A DNA stretch of 29,783 nt from an uncultured Collinsella sp. (lineage in GTDB: Bacteria; Actinomycetota; Coriobacteriia; Coriobacteriales; Coriobacteriaceae), in NCBI GenBank assembly GCA_900554495.1, contig USHR01000002.1:1-29783 (forward strand), read 5' to 3'. The position numbers and the translations under genes were made by a program. A model generated the notes under the pieces. That model was not told the origin of the DNA and searched no databases. It saw nothing but the letters and a program-made list of their open reading frames with translations. Positions 22,262 to 29,783 of this stretch are shown in pieces (position 1 is the stretch's first letter; each line of letters opens with the position of its first letter).

Positions 22262-23299
22262 CTAAAGGCCGCCGTCCCAGTGCCGAATCACGAATTCTCG
22301 CAGGTCGTTCTGCCGCTTTTGGAACGCTTCGCTTCGGTCGCACTTAAGGCCCATAGCGAGCGCGATGGCGTTCATCGCCCGGTGCAATTGCAGCTGGTGG
22401 GCAAACTGAGTCCCGGTGAGGACGATCATCCTAAAGCCCAGCGCGCTCAGCACGGTCATGCGCTCCGCATCCGACGCGCTACGCTGTTTATCAAGATGGT
22501 CCGAGCCGTTGTATTCAATCCCCGTACCGCTCGCAGGCGCATATACGTCGATCTCGAAATACCCGGCCTTAGCGAGATACTTGAACTCGTTGGGAACATC
22601 GACCCGATGGTTGAGCTCGATCTTGGCGTATCCCAGCCCGCCCTGGGAACGCTTTACTACGACCATGATTGCGGTGGCCGTCTCCATGGGCGACCGCGCG
22701 CCATCGTGCACGCGCTTGAGCACGGCGGCCGCGCGTATAGCCCCCTGACGAGATCGGTTCTCATTGCAATAAGCAATCAAGTCGGCAACGGTATACCTCT
22801 GCCCCATCTCGATATAATCGCCTGTCGACAGATGATTCAAATGGTATCGGGCGCAGATTTCATACCCATATTCCAGCTGCTCTGGCTCGCTCATCCACGA
22901 ACCCGCTTGGACAAAGCACATGACCTCATCAACCACCAGAAGGCCCTCTGCCACCTCGATAAGATGGCATGGAGGTACCGGCGCCCCAAACACGTGGCAC
23001 CTAAATCCAGCCGGCGTCGAGCGCTCAAAATCGAAGTTGACGAGCGTGTCGATATGATCGAGCTCTTCTCGTGGAATACCAAGAGAAACCAGATGGTCGG
23101 CAACGATCCCAACCGCCGTTGAAGCCCTCAGCCCCTTGGCATCGAGTCCCAATTTGGGCAGGCTCGCGGTCGGCTCCGCCTCGTTGGCAAGCGAGTCCTC
23201 ATCGTATAGGCTGCTTGCTCGCGAGAGCGGCTCGAACGGGCGCGCCACGTTGTGGTACAACCAGGCAGTCTTATGGGACAGGACGATCGGCAGGTCCAT
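22262..23299 (-). CDS. PD-(D/E)XK nuclease-like protein (DUF559-like C-terminus)
   Basis: 345 residues; ATG 23299 follows GGAGG by 4 bases. The N-terminal 200 residues are unrecognised, with a central Cys/Tyr-rich part (ICARYHLNHLSTGDYIE). The C-terminal third follows the DUF559/AbiEi-type endonuclease layout: RSPMETATA (E206), FEIDVY (D251), GIEYNG (E262, Y263) and LSALGFRMIVLTG. These are the acidic positions of a PD-(D/E)XK active site. I infer a DNA or RNA nuclease-like fold; activity and target are unknown. No partner gene of a restriction, Vsr or AbiE system lies beside it. It stands alone, bracketed by family A repeats at 22160 and 23401 in the same orientation. Coriobacteria appear to carry several such paralogues; this is from memory. 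Confidence 0.65.
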   Translation of the reverse strand: MDLPIVLSHKTAWLYHNVARPFEPLSRASSLYDEDSLANEAEPTASLPKLGLDAKGLRASTAVGIVADHLVSLGIPREELDHIDTLVNFDFERSTPAGFRCHVFGAPVPPCHLIEVAEGLLVVDEVMCFVQAGSWMSEPEQLEYGYEICARYHLNHLSTGDYIEMGQRYTVADLIAYCNENRSRQGAIRAAAVLKRVHDGARSPMETATAIMVVVKRSQGGLGYAKIELNHRVDVPNEFKYLAKAGYFEIDVYAPASGTGIEYNGSDHLDKQRSASDAERMTVLSALGFRMIVLTGTQFAHQLQLHRAMNAIALAMGLKCDRSEAFQKRQNDLREFVIRHWDGGL

Positions 23300-23400
23300 G
23301 AGCCCTCCAATGGAGTCGGATAACCAACCTTATTCCCCTGCCCACGGGTCCGCACACCTTCGTACGCAAGAAAGCGATTCCACCCGGTCGAGTGGCAGAA

Positions 23401-23465
23401 AAACCATCACAACATTCGATGCTTTTCCCGATTTTGGCAAAAAACGTCGAATGTTGTGATGGTTT
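23401..23465 (+). repeat. Family A palindromic repeat, copy 4
   Basis: 65 bp: AAACCATCACAACATTCGATG-type left arm (23401-23421) and complementary right arm (23445-23465), with one T-G pair. The loop differs from copy 3 by one base. It lies between the nuclease-like gene and the ABC transporter. Confidence 0.9.
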
Positions 23466-23514
23466 GAGGCGAGGTGAGGGGCACGGAGGGATCAAAGCAT
23501 CGTGCTCGAACGGG

Positions 23515-25413
23515 TTAATCCAGCTCTTTTAAGCCATGCGCCAGCTGCCAGTACTCGCCGTGCTGGGCGAGCAGCTCTTCGTGCGTGCCGCGCTCGATGA
23601 TGCGGCCGTGTTCGAGGACCATGATGGCGTCGGCGTCGCGGACAGTGGACAGGCGGTGCGCGATCATAAACGTGGTGCGACCGCGCATGATGCGGTCCAT
23701 ACCGCGCTCGATGAGCTTTTCGGTACGCGTGTCAATGGAGCTCGTGGCCTCATCCAGGATGAGCACCGGCGGATCGGCGACGGCCACGCGCGCGATGGCG
23801 AGCAGCTGACGCTGACCCTGCGACAGGTTGGCGCCGTCGGCCGTGACCGGTGTGTCGTAGCCCCGCGGCAGACGGCGGATAAACGAGTCGGCGCAGGCGG
23901 CCTCGGCAGCGGCGCGTACCTCCTCGTCGGTCGCGTCGAGCTTGCCAAAGCGGATGTTCTGCGCAATGGTGCCGCTAAACAGGTGCGTGTCCTGCAGCAC
24001 AATGCCGAGCGATCCGCGCAGGCTGGCCTTGGCAATGTGCTTGACGTCGATGCCGTCGTACGTGATCTCGCCGTCATCGACCTCGTAGAAGCGGTTGATG
24101 AGGTTGGTGATGGTCGTCTTTCCGGCGCCCGTCGAGCCCACAAACGCGATCTTTTGCCCCGGCTTGGCAAACAGGTTGAGGTCCGTGAGCACGCGGGTGC
24201 CCGGCACGTAGGAAAAATCCACGGCATGGAAGCGCACGTCGCCGGCAAGCGGGACCAAGTCGCACGTGAGCTCGGTGCCGTCGGCAGCCACCGCGCGGCC
24301 CGACTCATCAACGGCTGCCACGTCATGCAGGTGCCCGTAGACGCCCACGCCCTGGCCCTCGGGAATTTTCCACGCCCACGCGGCATCGCCCGTCTGCACC
24401 AGCTCCACGCAGCCCTCGTCCACCTCGGGCTCAAGGTCCATAGCCGCAAACAGGCGCTCGGCACCGGCCAACGCGTTGAGCAAGAAGTTGCCGAGCTGCG
24501 TAAACTGGTTGATGGGCATGGCGGCCTGGCGCACAAAGACCAGGTAGCTCGCGAGCGCACCTACGTCGGCGAGCCCCTTGATGCAGAGCATGCCGCCCGC
24601 CACGGCGACGATGGCATAGTTGACGTAGCCAATCACGACAGTCATGGGCACCATGGAGTTGGCATAGCTCACGGCGGCGGTGCCGGTGCGGCGAAGCTCG
24701 TCGTTGCGGCAGGTGAAGCCGGCGACATTCGCTGCCTCACGGTTAAAGACCTTGATGACCTTTTGGCCCGAGACCATTTCTTCGATATATCCGTCCAGGT
24801 CGCCAAGCGATGCCTGCTGGGCAGCAAAGAAACGCTTAGAGCGCGCGCCCGAGTAGCGCGCATACAGCACAATGGCCGCATCGCACACGAGTGTGATAAT
24901 CGTGAGCTGCCAGTTAAGGATGATGAGCATAGCCGTGGTACCCACAACCTGAATGGCGGCCTGAATCACGTTGGCAAAGCTGTTGTTGAGCGCCTCGGAG
25001 ACGGTGTCGACGTCGTTGGTGAAAAAACTCATGATGTCGCCCGAGCGCGTGCTGTCAAAATAACTGAGCGGCAGCGTCTGGATGTGCGCGAACAGGTCGC
25101 GGCGAATATCGGACACCACGTGTTGGGCCGCGCGCACCATGATCTGTGAGTAGCCCAGGGCCGAGAGCACGCCCGCGGCGTAGATGATCGCCGTCAGGAT
25201 AACCTGCTTGGCGAGCAGTTCCTCCCCGCCCGTGGCCAAACCGTTAACGATGGGGCGCACCATGTAGGTGCCGGCGAGGCTCGCGATGGCGGCAACGGAG
25301 GCGAGCACGCCCACCGCGAGCAACGAGAACTTGGCATGCCCCATGTAGGAGAGCAAGCGGCGTACAGTGCGCTTGAGGTCGGCCGGGCGTGCTTGGGCTG
25401 CGGTCTTAGGCAT
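23515..25413 (-). CDS. ABC exporter subunit with canonical ATP site
   Basis: 632 residues from ATG 25413, overlapping the partner gene by 8 bases behind GGGGGTGAG. An N-terminal six-helix exporter domain (about 28-325) is fused to an ATPase domain. Walker A is GSTGAGKTT (426-434), the signature LSQGQ (530-534), and Walker B LILDE has catalytic E555; the switch histidine is H586. It pairs with the preceding gene as a heterodimer of the BmrCD/TM287-288 type, in which this half supplies the residues that hydrolyse ATP. A roughly 55-residue insertion (about 332-388, with GDAAWAWKIPEGQGVGVYGH) lengthens the linker between membrane and ATPase domains. The substrate is unknown; multidrug or lipid export is usual. 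A family A repeat lies 50 bases downstream. Confidence 0.93.
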   Translation of the reverse strand: MPKTAAQARPADLKRTVRRLLSYMGHAKFSLLAVGVLASVAAIASLAGTYMVRPIVNGLATGGEELLAKQVILTAIIYAAGVLSALGYSQIMVRAAQHVVSDIRRDLFAHIQTLPLSYFDSTRSGDIMSFFTNDVDTVSEALNNSFANVIQAAIQVVGTTAMLIILNWQLTIITLVCDAAIVLYARYSGARSKRFFAAQQASLGDLDGYIEEMVSGQKVIKVFNREAANVAGFTCRNDELRRTGTAAVSYANSMVPMTVVIGYVNYAIVAVAGGMLCIKGLADVGALASYLVFVRQAAMPINQFTQLGNFLLNALAGAERLFAAMDLEPEVDEGCVELVQTGDAAWAWKIPEGQGVGVYGHLHDVAAVDESGRAVAADGTELTCDLVPLAGDVRFHAVDFSYVPGTRVLTDLNLFAKPGQKIAFVGSTGAGKTTITNLINRFYEVDDGEITYDGIDVKHIAKASLRGSLGIVLQDTHLFSGTIAQNIRFGKLDATDEEVRAAAEAACADSFIRRLPRGYDTPVTADGANLSQGQRQLLAIARVAVADPPVLILDEATSSIDTRTEKLIERGMDRIMRGRTTFMIAHRLSTVRDADAIMVLEHGRIIERGTHEELLAQHGEYWQLAHGLKELD

Positions 25414-27235
25414 GACGCTCACCCCCTTCCAAGGGCGATCCGCATGCGACGGAGGAAAACGGATCATTCGCGCAACCATCGTCGCTGCCGTCGCCGGCGT
25501 CCGCGTTCCTCGCAAACTCCATCTGCGAGGCATAAATCTCCTGGTATATGTTGTCGCCCGCTAGCAGTTCCTCGTGCGTGCCCACGCCGTGGACACGACC
25601 GTCGTCCAGCACCACAATGCGATCGGCATCCATGACGCTCGCGATGCGCTGGGCGATGATGAGCACGGTCGTATCGGAAATCCGGGCGATGTGCTCGCGA
25701 ATCTTAGCGTCGGTCGCCATATCGACCGCGCTGGTGGAGTCATCAAAAATGAGCACGCGCGGATGCTTGAGCAGCGTGCGCGCGATGCACAGGCGTTGCT
25801 TCTGGCCACCCGAGACACCGGCGCCGCCTTGGCCCAACTCGCCGTCCAGCCCGCCGATGCGATCAAGGAACTCGTCCACGCACGCCGCGCGGCAAGCCGC
25901 GAGGAGCTCATCGTCCGACGCCTGCGGATTGCCCCACTGCAGATTCTCGCGCACGGTGCCCGTAAACAGCACGTTCTTTTGCAGCACAATGCCCACAGCG
26001 TCGCGCAAGGCGGCGAGGTCGTAGTCACGCACGTCACGTCCGCCCACAAGCACGGCGCCCTCGGTAGCGTCGTACAGGCGCGCAATCAGCTGCACAAGCG
26101 AGCTCTTACCCGAGCCCGTGCCGCCGAGGATGCCCACCGTCGAGCCGCTCTCGATGCGAAGGTCGATATGCTCGAGCACATCCTCGGCTGCATCCGCGCG
26201 GTATCTAAAGGAAACGTCGCGAAACTCGATACTGCCGTCCGTTGGCGCCGCAGTCGCGAGGTCTCCCGCAGGGTTGGCGATAACGGGCTCCTCATCGAGC
26301 ACCTCTGCGATACGGCCTACACTCGTGAGAGCGCGCGTGAGCAGCAAAAACACGTTGGAAATCATCATGAGCGAGTTCATGATCAGCAGCACATAGCTCA
26401 TAAAGCCCGTGAGCGAGCCCACGCCCAAGCGACCTTCGATGATCATGCGGCCGCCAATCCACAGGATGGAGAGCGCAGCCACGTACATCGACAGCTGAAA
26501 CACCGGCAGGTTGAGCACCGCGCTGCCAAAGGTCTTTGTCGCAGTGCGCGCGAGCTCGGTATTGACGGTGTCGAACTTGGCCTCCTCGTGCTCGGTACGA
26601 ACGTAGGCCTTGACGGCACGCACGGCGGTGAGGTCTTCCTGTACCACGCCGTTGAGGTGGTCCATCGAGGTCTGGAGTTGGCGGTAGAGCGGGCTCACGC
26701 GATAGGTGATGACGCCCAGCACGATTGCCAGCACGGGCAAGATGATCGCAAAGACGGTGGCGAGCGGGCGCGACAGCATCAGCGCGTAGATAAGGCCGAC
26801 GATAAGCGTCACCGGGCCGCGCACCATAGGGCGAAAGCCGTTGCCCACAGCATTTTGGATAACGGTGATGTCCGTGGTCATGCGGGTGACGAGCGAGCTG
26901 GCGTCGTAGTTGTCCAGGTTACCAAAAGCGAGCGTCTGAATCTTTTTGTACTCGGCCTCGCGCAGGTTAGCGCCTAGGCCCGAGGCAACGCGGGCGGACG
27001 TGCGGGCATAACCCAAGCCCAGTACCAGCGAAAGCGCAGCGCACACCAACATGTACGCGCCCTGCAGCAGCATGTAGTTGATATCACCCGCAGGCACGCC
27101 CACATCGATGATGTTGGCCATGATGACCGGGATAAACAGTTCGAGCACCGTCTCGACCGACACAAAGAACACGCCGAGGATGGCATCGCGACGGTATGCC
27201 CCTAGATAGGAAAACAGTATTTTGAGATTGCGCAC
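25406..27235 (-). CDS. ABC exporter subunit with degenerate catalytic residues
   Basis: 609 residues, first gene of a two-gene operon. The membrane domain spans about 15-305. Walker A is GGTGSGKS (371-378), the signature VSGGQ (474-478) and Walker B VLIFD (494-498). The catalytic glutamate is replaced by D499 (IFDDSTSAVD) and the switch histidine by Q529 (IIAQRIAS). This pair of losses is the known mark of the non-hydrolysing site in heterodimeric exporters, so this subunit needs its neighbour. The Asp/Gly-rich tail of about 35 residues is poorly conserved in such proteins. A strong promoter lies directly upstream, divergent from the MATE gene. Confidence 0.93.
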   Translation of the reverse strand: MRNLKILFSYLGAYRRDAILGVFFVSVETVLELFIPVIMANIIDVGVPAGDINYMLLQGAYMLVCAALSLVLGLGYARTSARVASGLGANLREAEYKKIQTLAFGNLDNYDASSLVTRMTTDITVIQNAVGNGFRPMVRGPVTLIVGLIYALMLSRPLATVFAIILPVLAIVLGVITYRVSPLYRQLQTSMDHLNGVVQEDLTAVRAVKAYVRTEHEEAKFDTVNTELARTATKTFGSAVLNLPVFQLSMYVAALSILWIGGRMIIEGRLGVGSLTGFMSYVLLIMNSLMMISNVFLLLTRALTSVGRIAEVLDEEPVIANPAGDLATAAPTDGSIEFRDVSFRYRADAAEDVLEHIDLRIESGSTVGILGGTGSGKSSLVQLIARLYDATEGAVLVGGRDVRDYDLAALRDAVGIVLQKNVLFTGTVRENLQWGNPQASDDELLAACRAACVDEFLDRIGGLDGELGQGGAGVSGGQKQRLCIARTLLKHPRVLIFDDSTSAVDMATDAKIREHIARISDTTVLIIAQRIASVMDADRIVVLDDGRVHGVGTHEELLAGDNIYQEIYASQMEFARNADAGDGSDDGCANDPFSSVACGSPLEGGERHA

Positions 27236-27275
27236 GCAGGTTCAACCCCCATCAAACGTTGTTCGCAAACGCACG

Positions 27276-27304
27276 TATTATTGCGCGCCGAATAATGGTG
27301 TCAA
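27276..27304 (-). promoter_or_regulatory. ABC exporter promoter
   Basis: A perfect TTGACA (27299-27304) and ATAATA (27276-27281) are 17 bases apart on the minus strand. The spacer contains CACCATTATTC, one of two copies of that motif in this gap. Confidence 0.7.
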
Positions 27305-27387
27305 GTATTCCGAAATCGTTTTCTGCAAGGTTAGCGCCGGCGGCGAGTTCTCGTGATGTGTGTCCATATTCACTCGGAATAATGGTG
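27290..27387. promoter_or_regulatory. Direct repeat GAATAATGGTG in the divergent gap
   Basis: The 11-mer occurs at 27290-27300, overlapping the ABC promoter, and at 27377-27387, about 36 bases before the MATE -35. Each copy has an ATT-type half-site near it in inverted form. It could be a shared regulator site for both transporters. Confidence 0.4.
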
Positions 27388-27422
27388 CGCGAGACTTTTT
27401 CGCTTCGGCGTCAACACAAACC

Positions 27423-27453
27423 TTGACCCTACAATCGTTGTAGGGTTTTCACT
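27423..27453 (+). promoter_or_regulatory. MerR-type promoter of the MATE gene
   Basis: TTGACC (27423-27428) and TTCACT (27448-27453) are 19 bases apart. A perfect dyad, ACCCTACAA-TCG-TTGTAGGGT (27426-27446), fills the spacer. An over-long 19-bp spacer with the operator inside is the hallmark of MerR-family activation by DNA twisting. No MerR-like gene is in this window. Confidence 0.7.
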
Positions 27454-27493
27454 ACACTGGTACGTAAACGAACCCAGCCAGAAAGCCCCGCCC

Positions 27494-28840
27494 ATGGAAC
27501 ACGACCTCACACGCGGCAATGTCCTCAAGACCATCGCGGTCTTTGCCCTGCCCTATATGCTCTCGTACTTTTTGCAGATGCTCTACGGCATGGCCGACCT
27601 GTACATGATGGGGCAGTTTAGTGGCGCCGCCGGCATCACCGCCGTGGGCAATGGTGCGCAGACGCTCTATATCATTACCGTGACGCTCGTGGGCCTGGCC
27701 ATGGGAACGACGGTCATCGTCGGCCACGCCGTGGGCTCGCGCCGCTTCGACCGCGCCGAGACCGCCATCGGCAATACCATCACGCTGTTTATGGGCGTCT
27801 CGGTAGTACTGGCCGTCATCTTGTTTGCACTTTGCCCGCAGGTTGTGGCGCTCATTGGCACGCCGCCCGAGGCGGTCGAAGGCACCGCCGCCTACCTGCG
27901 TATCTGCTTTGTCGGCATTCCCTTTATCGCCGCATACAACATCCTCTCGGCCATCTTTCGCGGCCTGGGCGATTCGCGCTCGCCCATGTACGTGATCGGC
28001 GTGGCATGCATCATCAACATCGCGCTCGACTTTCTGCTTATCGGCCACATGGGGCTCGGCCCCGTGGGCGCGGCGCTCGGCACAGTAACCGCCCAGACGG
28101 CAAGCGTTGCCCTCGCGCTCGTGTGGCTTAAGAGCCGCCGCACGAACATCCACGTTAAGCGCAGCGACCTGCGCCCCCAGCCCGAGGTGCTCGGCAGCAT
28201 TCTTAAGATCGGCGTGCCTGTGGCTGTACAGGACGGCTGCATCCAGGTGGCGTTTATGTTTATCACCGTCATCGCCAACCACCGAGGGCTCGTCGACGCC
28301 GCCGCCGTAGGCCTGGTCGAGAAGATGATCAGCTTTTTGTTCATTGTTCCGAGTTCCATGGGCGCCACCGTCAGCGCACTCACGGCGCAAAACGCCGGCG
28401 CGGGCAAGGGCGATCGCGCGCGTCAGGTGCTCAAGGACGCCATGACGATCTCGGTGGTGTACGGCTGCCTGATCACGGTGCTGATGTGGCTGGTGGCGCC
28501 GGCGTTTATTGGCTTTTTTGCCAAGGACGCCGCAGTAGTCGCGGCCGGTACCGGCTATATGCACAGTTATATTTTCGATGCAATCTTTGCCGGCATCCAC
28601 ATTTGCTTTAGCGGCTTTTTCGCCGCGTATGGCAAGAGCTATATCGGCTTTGCGCACAACGTGCTGGCCGTGGCGCTCATTCGCGTGCCGGGCGCGTGGT
28701 TGCTGTCGAATGCCTATTCCGACACGCTGTTTCCCATGGGCATCGCTTCGCCGTGCGGATCGATTTTGTCGGCAGTCATCTGTGTTGTCGCATTTACCGT
28801 GCTCAACCGCCGCGGAGCTTTTGACAAACTGATGGCGTAG
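27494..28840 (+). CDS. MATE-family efflux transporter
   Basis: 448 residues, normal for the family. MATE proteins export drugs and cationic toxicants by Na+ or H+ antiport. About 12 membrane helices in two six-helix halves can be followed. Typical stretches are PYMLSYFLQMLYGMADLYMMGQFSG near the N-terminus, the TVIVGHAVGSRRFDRAE loop, and the second-half repeat SSMGATVSALTAQNAGAGKGDRA. The ribosome binding site is weak (AGAAAG). It is divergent from the ABC exporter and controlled by a MerR-type promoter. The substrate is unknown. Confidence 0.95.
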   Translation: MEHDLTRGNVLKTIAVFALPYMLSYFLQMLYGMADLYMMGQFSGAAGITAVGNGAQTLYIITVTLVGLAMGTTVIVGHAVGSRRFDRAETAIGNTITLFMGVSVVLAVILFALCPQVVALIGTPPEAVEGTAAYLRICFVGIPFIAAYNILSAIFRGLGDSRSPMYVIGVACIINIALDFLLIGHMGLGPVGAALGTVTAQTASVALALVWLKSRRTNIHVKRSDLRPQPEVLGSILKIGVPVAVQDGCIQVAFMFITVIANHRGLVDAAAVGLVEKMISFLFIVPSSMGATVSALTAQNAGAGKGDRARQVLKDAMTISVVYGCLITVLMWLVAPAFIGFFAKDAAVVAAGTGYMHSYIFDAIFAGIHICFSGFFAAYGKSYIGFAHNVLAVALIRVPGAWLLSNAYSDTLFPMGIASPCGSILSAVICVVAFTVLNRRGAFDKLMA

Positions 28841-28938
28841 CGGGGCGACGCGAAATCGCCCTCATCGACGACATCATCAGCGACGACCCAGCGACCTACG
28901 TGACGCAGATCACGGTGCCGGTTGCCCCGGCAAAGTAA
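28825..28938 (+). pseudogene. Possible gene remnant after the MATE gene
   Basis: A frame different from MATE is open from a stop at 28822-28824 to TAA 28936-28938. It has no ATG, but its last 25 codons are strongly coding-like: ALIDDIISDDPATYVTQITV with C- or G-ending codons throughout. The terminator starts within its stop codon, as expected of a real gene end. I read it as the surviving 3' end of a deleted gene. No family is recognised. Confidence 0.4.
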
Positions 28939-28976
28939 GAACCGCCCGAAAAGCATCGTGCTTCCGGGCGGTTCTT
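28937..28976. terminator. Bidirectional terminator between MATE and ligA
   Basis: AAGAACCGCCCG (28937-28948) and CGGGCGGTTCTT (28965-28976) are perfect 12-bp arms, with an AAGCA...TGCTT inner stem. The T-rich ends lie within the arms on both strands, suiting two convergent genes. Confidence 0.85.
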
Positions 28977-28995
28977 CAATTTGGCTATTGATGCC

Positions 28996-29783
28996 TTAAG
29001 CCTGGGGCACCTGACCAGTAGCCAAGATCTGCTCGAGTGCGTCCTCATCCAGCACGGGCACGCCCAGCTGCTCGGCCTTGGTGAGCTTGGAGCCCGCCTT
29101 GGGACCGGCAACCAGATAGCTCGTCTTCTTTGACACACTGCCCGAAACCTTGGCGCCGAGCACCTTGAGCGCCGCGCCCGCCTCGTCGCGCGTGCGGTTG
29201 ACGAGCGTGCCGGTGAGCACGAAGGTCAGACCCGCGAGTGGCTGTGCATCGGCGAGCTCGCCCGCCACGCCAGCGTCAGCTGCAGCTTGCGCGTGTGCGG
29301 CGCCCAAATCGACCTCGAGCGACAGACCCGCCTGGCGCAGGCGTTCCAGCACGGCGAGATTCTCGGGCACGGCCAGGAACTGCTTGACGCTCGCCGCAAT
29401 CTTGGGACCGATGCCCTCGCACTCGGCAATATCCTCTTCGCTCGCCAAGATAAGCTTGTCGATCGACAGGAATCGCTCGGCGATGACCTCGCCCACACTC
29501 TTGCCCACATGGCGGATGCCCAGGGCAAATAGCACGCGACCAAGCGGCTGGCTCTTGGACTTGTTGAGCTCGGCGATGATTTTCTCGGCCGTCTTGAGGC
29601 CCACCGGGATAGGGTCGCCCTTCTTGACGCCCTTTTTGCTGTTGGAGCTGGCATAGGTACGCCCCGTGTCTAGCCCGGCGATATCGTCGACCGTGAGCTG
29701 GTAGAAGTCGGCGACGTCGTGGATCAGGCCGGCGGCGATCATCTTGTCGACGATCTCGTCGCCCAGGCCGTCGACGTCCATGC
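28996..29783 (-). CDS. ligA: NAD+-dependent DNA ligase, C-terminal part (partial)
   Basis: The visible 262 residues are the C-terminal third; the gene continues beyond the window. LigA seals nicks in replication and repair using NAD+. Seen here: the MDVDGLGDEIVDKM start of the helix-hairpin-helix region, RVLFALGIRHVGKSVGEVIAERF, the ECEGIGPKIAASV hairpin, and a final BRCT domain (about 185-258 of the visible part: LTFVLTGTLVNRTRDEA through YLVAGPKAGSKLTKA). A short Lys/Ser-rich insertion (TGRTYASSNSKKGVKKG) sits before the hairpin region. The nucleotidyltransferase domain, including the catalytic lysine, is outside the window. Confidence 0.95.
   Translation of the reverse strand, partial: MDVDGLGDEIVDKMIAAGLIHDVADFYQLTVDDIAGLDTGRTYASSNSKKGVKKGDPIPVGLKTAEKIIAELNKSKSQPLGRVLFALGIRHVGKSVGEVIAERFLSIDKLILASEEDIAECEGIGPKIAASVKQFLAVPENLAVLERLRQAGLSLEVDLGAAHAQAAADAGVAGELADAQPLAGLTFVLTGTLVNRTRDEAGAALKVLGAKVSGSVSKKTSYLVAGPKAGSKLTKAEQLGVPVLDEDALEQILATGQVPQA

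Noticed and set aside
7711..23465. CRISPR-like interpretation of the repeated palindromes
   Set aside because: Copies are kilobases apart, lack regular spacers and no cas gene is present.
23536..25149. 537-codon plus-strand open frame
   Set aside because: Antisense shadow of the ABC exporter gene, which has all nucleotide-binding motifs.
27452..28657. 401-codon minus-strand open frame
   Set aside because: Antisense to the MATE gene and covers its promoter; charged low-complexity product.

Overview
The window looks like a chromosomal piece of a high-GC Gram-positive bacterium, most likely a gut Coriobacteriia member such as Collinsella. This is inference: it rests on the GC-rich codon use, the GatCAB operon, sortase-anchored pili, GGAGG-type ribosome binding sites and short palindromic intergenic repeats. 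No rRNA, tRNA, CRISPR array, transposase or phage gene was seen.

Layout. (1) 1-1169: the tail of an unknown plus-strand gene, then a RelB/DinJ-like antitoxin and PIN-domain toxin pair on the minus strand with its own promoter and operator. (2) 1171-3695: a P1B-type metal ATPase with a small DUF6110-like partner, behind a promoter that overlaps a metal-repressor-like dyad. (3) 3760-7523: the gatC-gatA-gatB operon for Gln-tRNA/Asn-tRNA synthesis; GatB carries a large insertion. A nested long hairpin follows gatB. (4) 7830-16450: a sortase/pilus locus, with a class C-like sortase, a 50-aa membrane protein, two pilins ending in LPLTG and MPSTG, and a 1160-aa beta-helix surface protein ending in LPLSG. 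A 500-bp AT-rich control region precedes it. (5) 16954-19368: a Cof-type HAD phosphatase and an MFS transporter. (6) 19556-22075: molybdenum cofactor genes, moaA followed by a moaC-mobB fusion. (7) 22160-23465: a PD-(D/E)XK nuclease-like gene bracketed by two copies of a palindromic repeat. (8) 23515-27304: a heterodimeric ABC exporter with one degenerate ATP site. (9) 27423-28976: a MATE efflux gene with a MerR-type promoter. (10) 28996-29783: the 3' part of ligA.

How the genes work together. Most genes lie on the minus strand in short, often overlapping operons (gatCAB, moaA-moaCB, the two ABC subunits, toxin-antitoxin, adhesin-pilin). The sortase should polymerise and anchor the three wall-sorted proteins into a pilus. 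The ABC and MATE genes are divergent and share a 258-bp control region, which suggests a drug or toxicant efflux module.

The least explained feature is a set of palindromic intergenic repeats. Family A (about 65 bp, four copies) is oriented independently of the genes and brackets the nuclease gene. Family B (33-bp hairpin, three copies) doubles as a T-tailed terminator and brackets the MFS gene. Two longer hairpins lie at 3842-3977 and 19556-19655.
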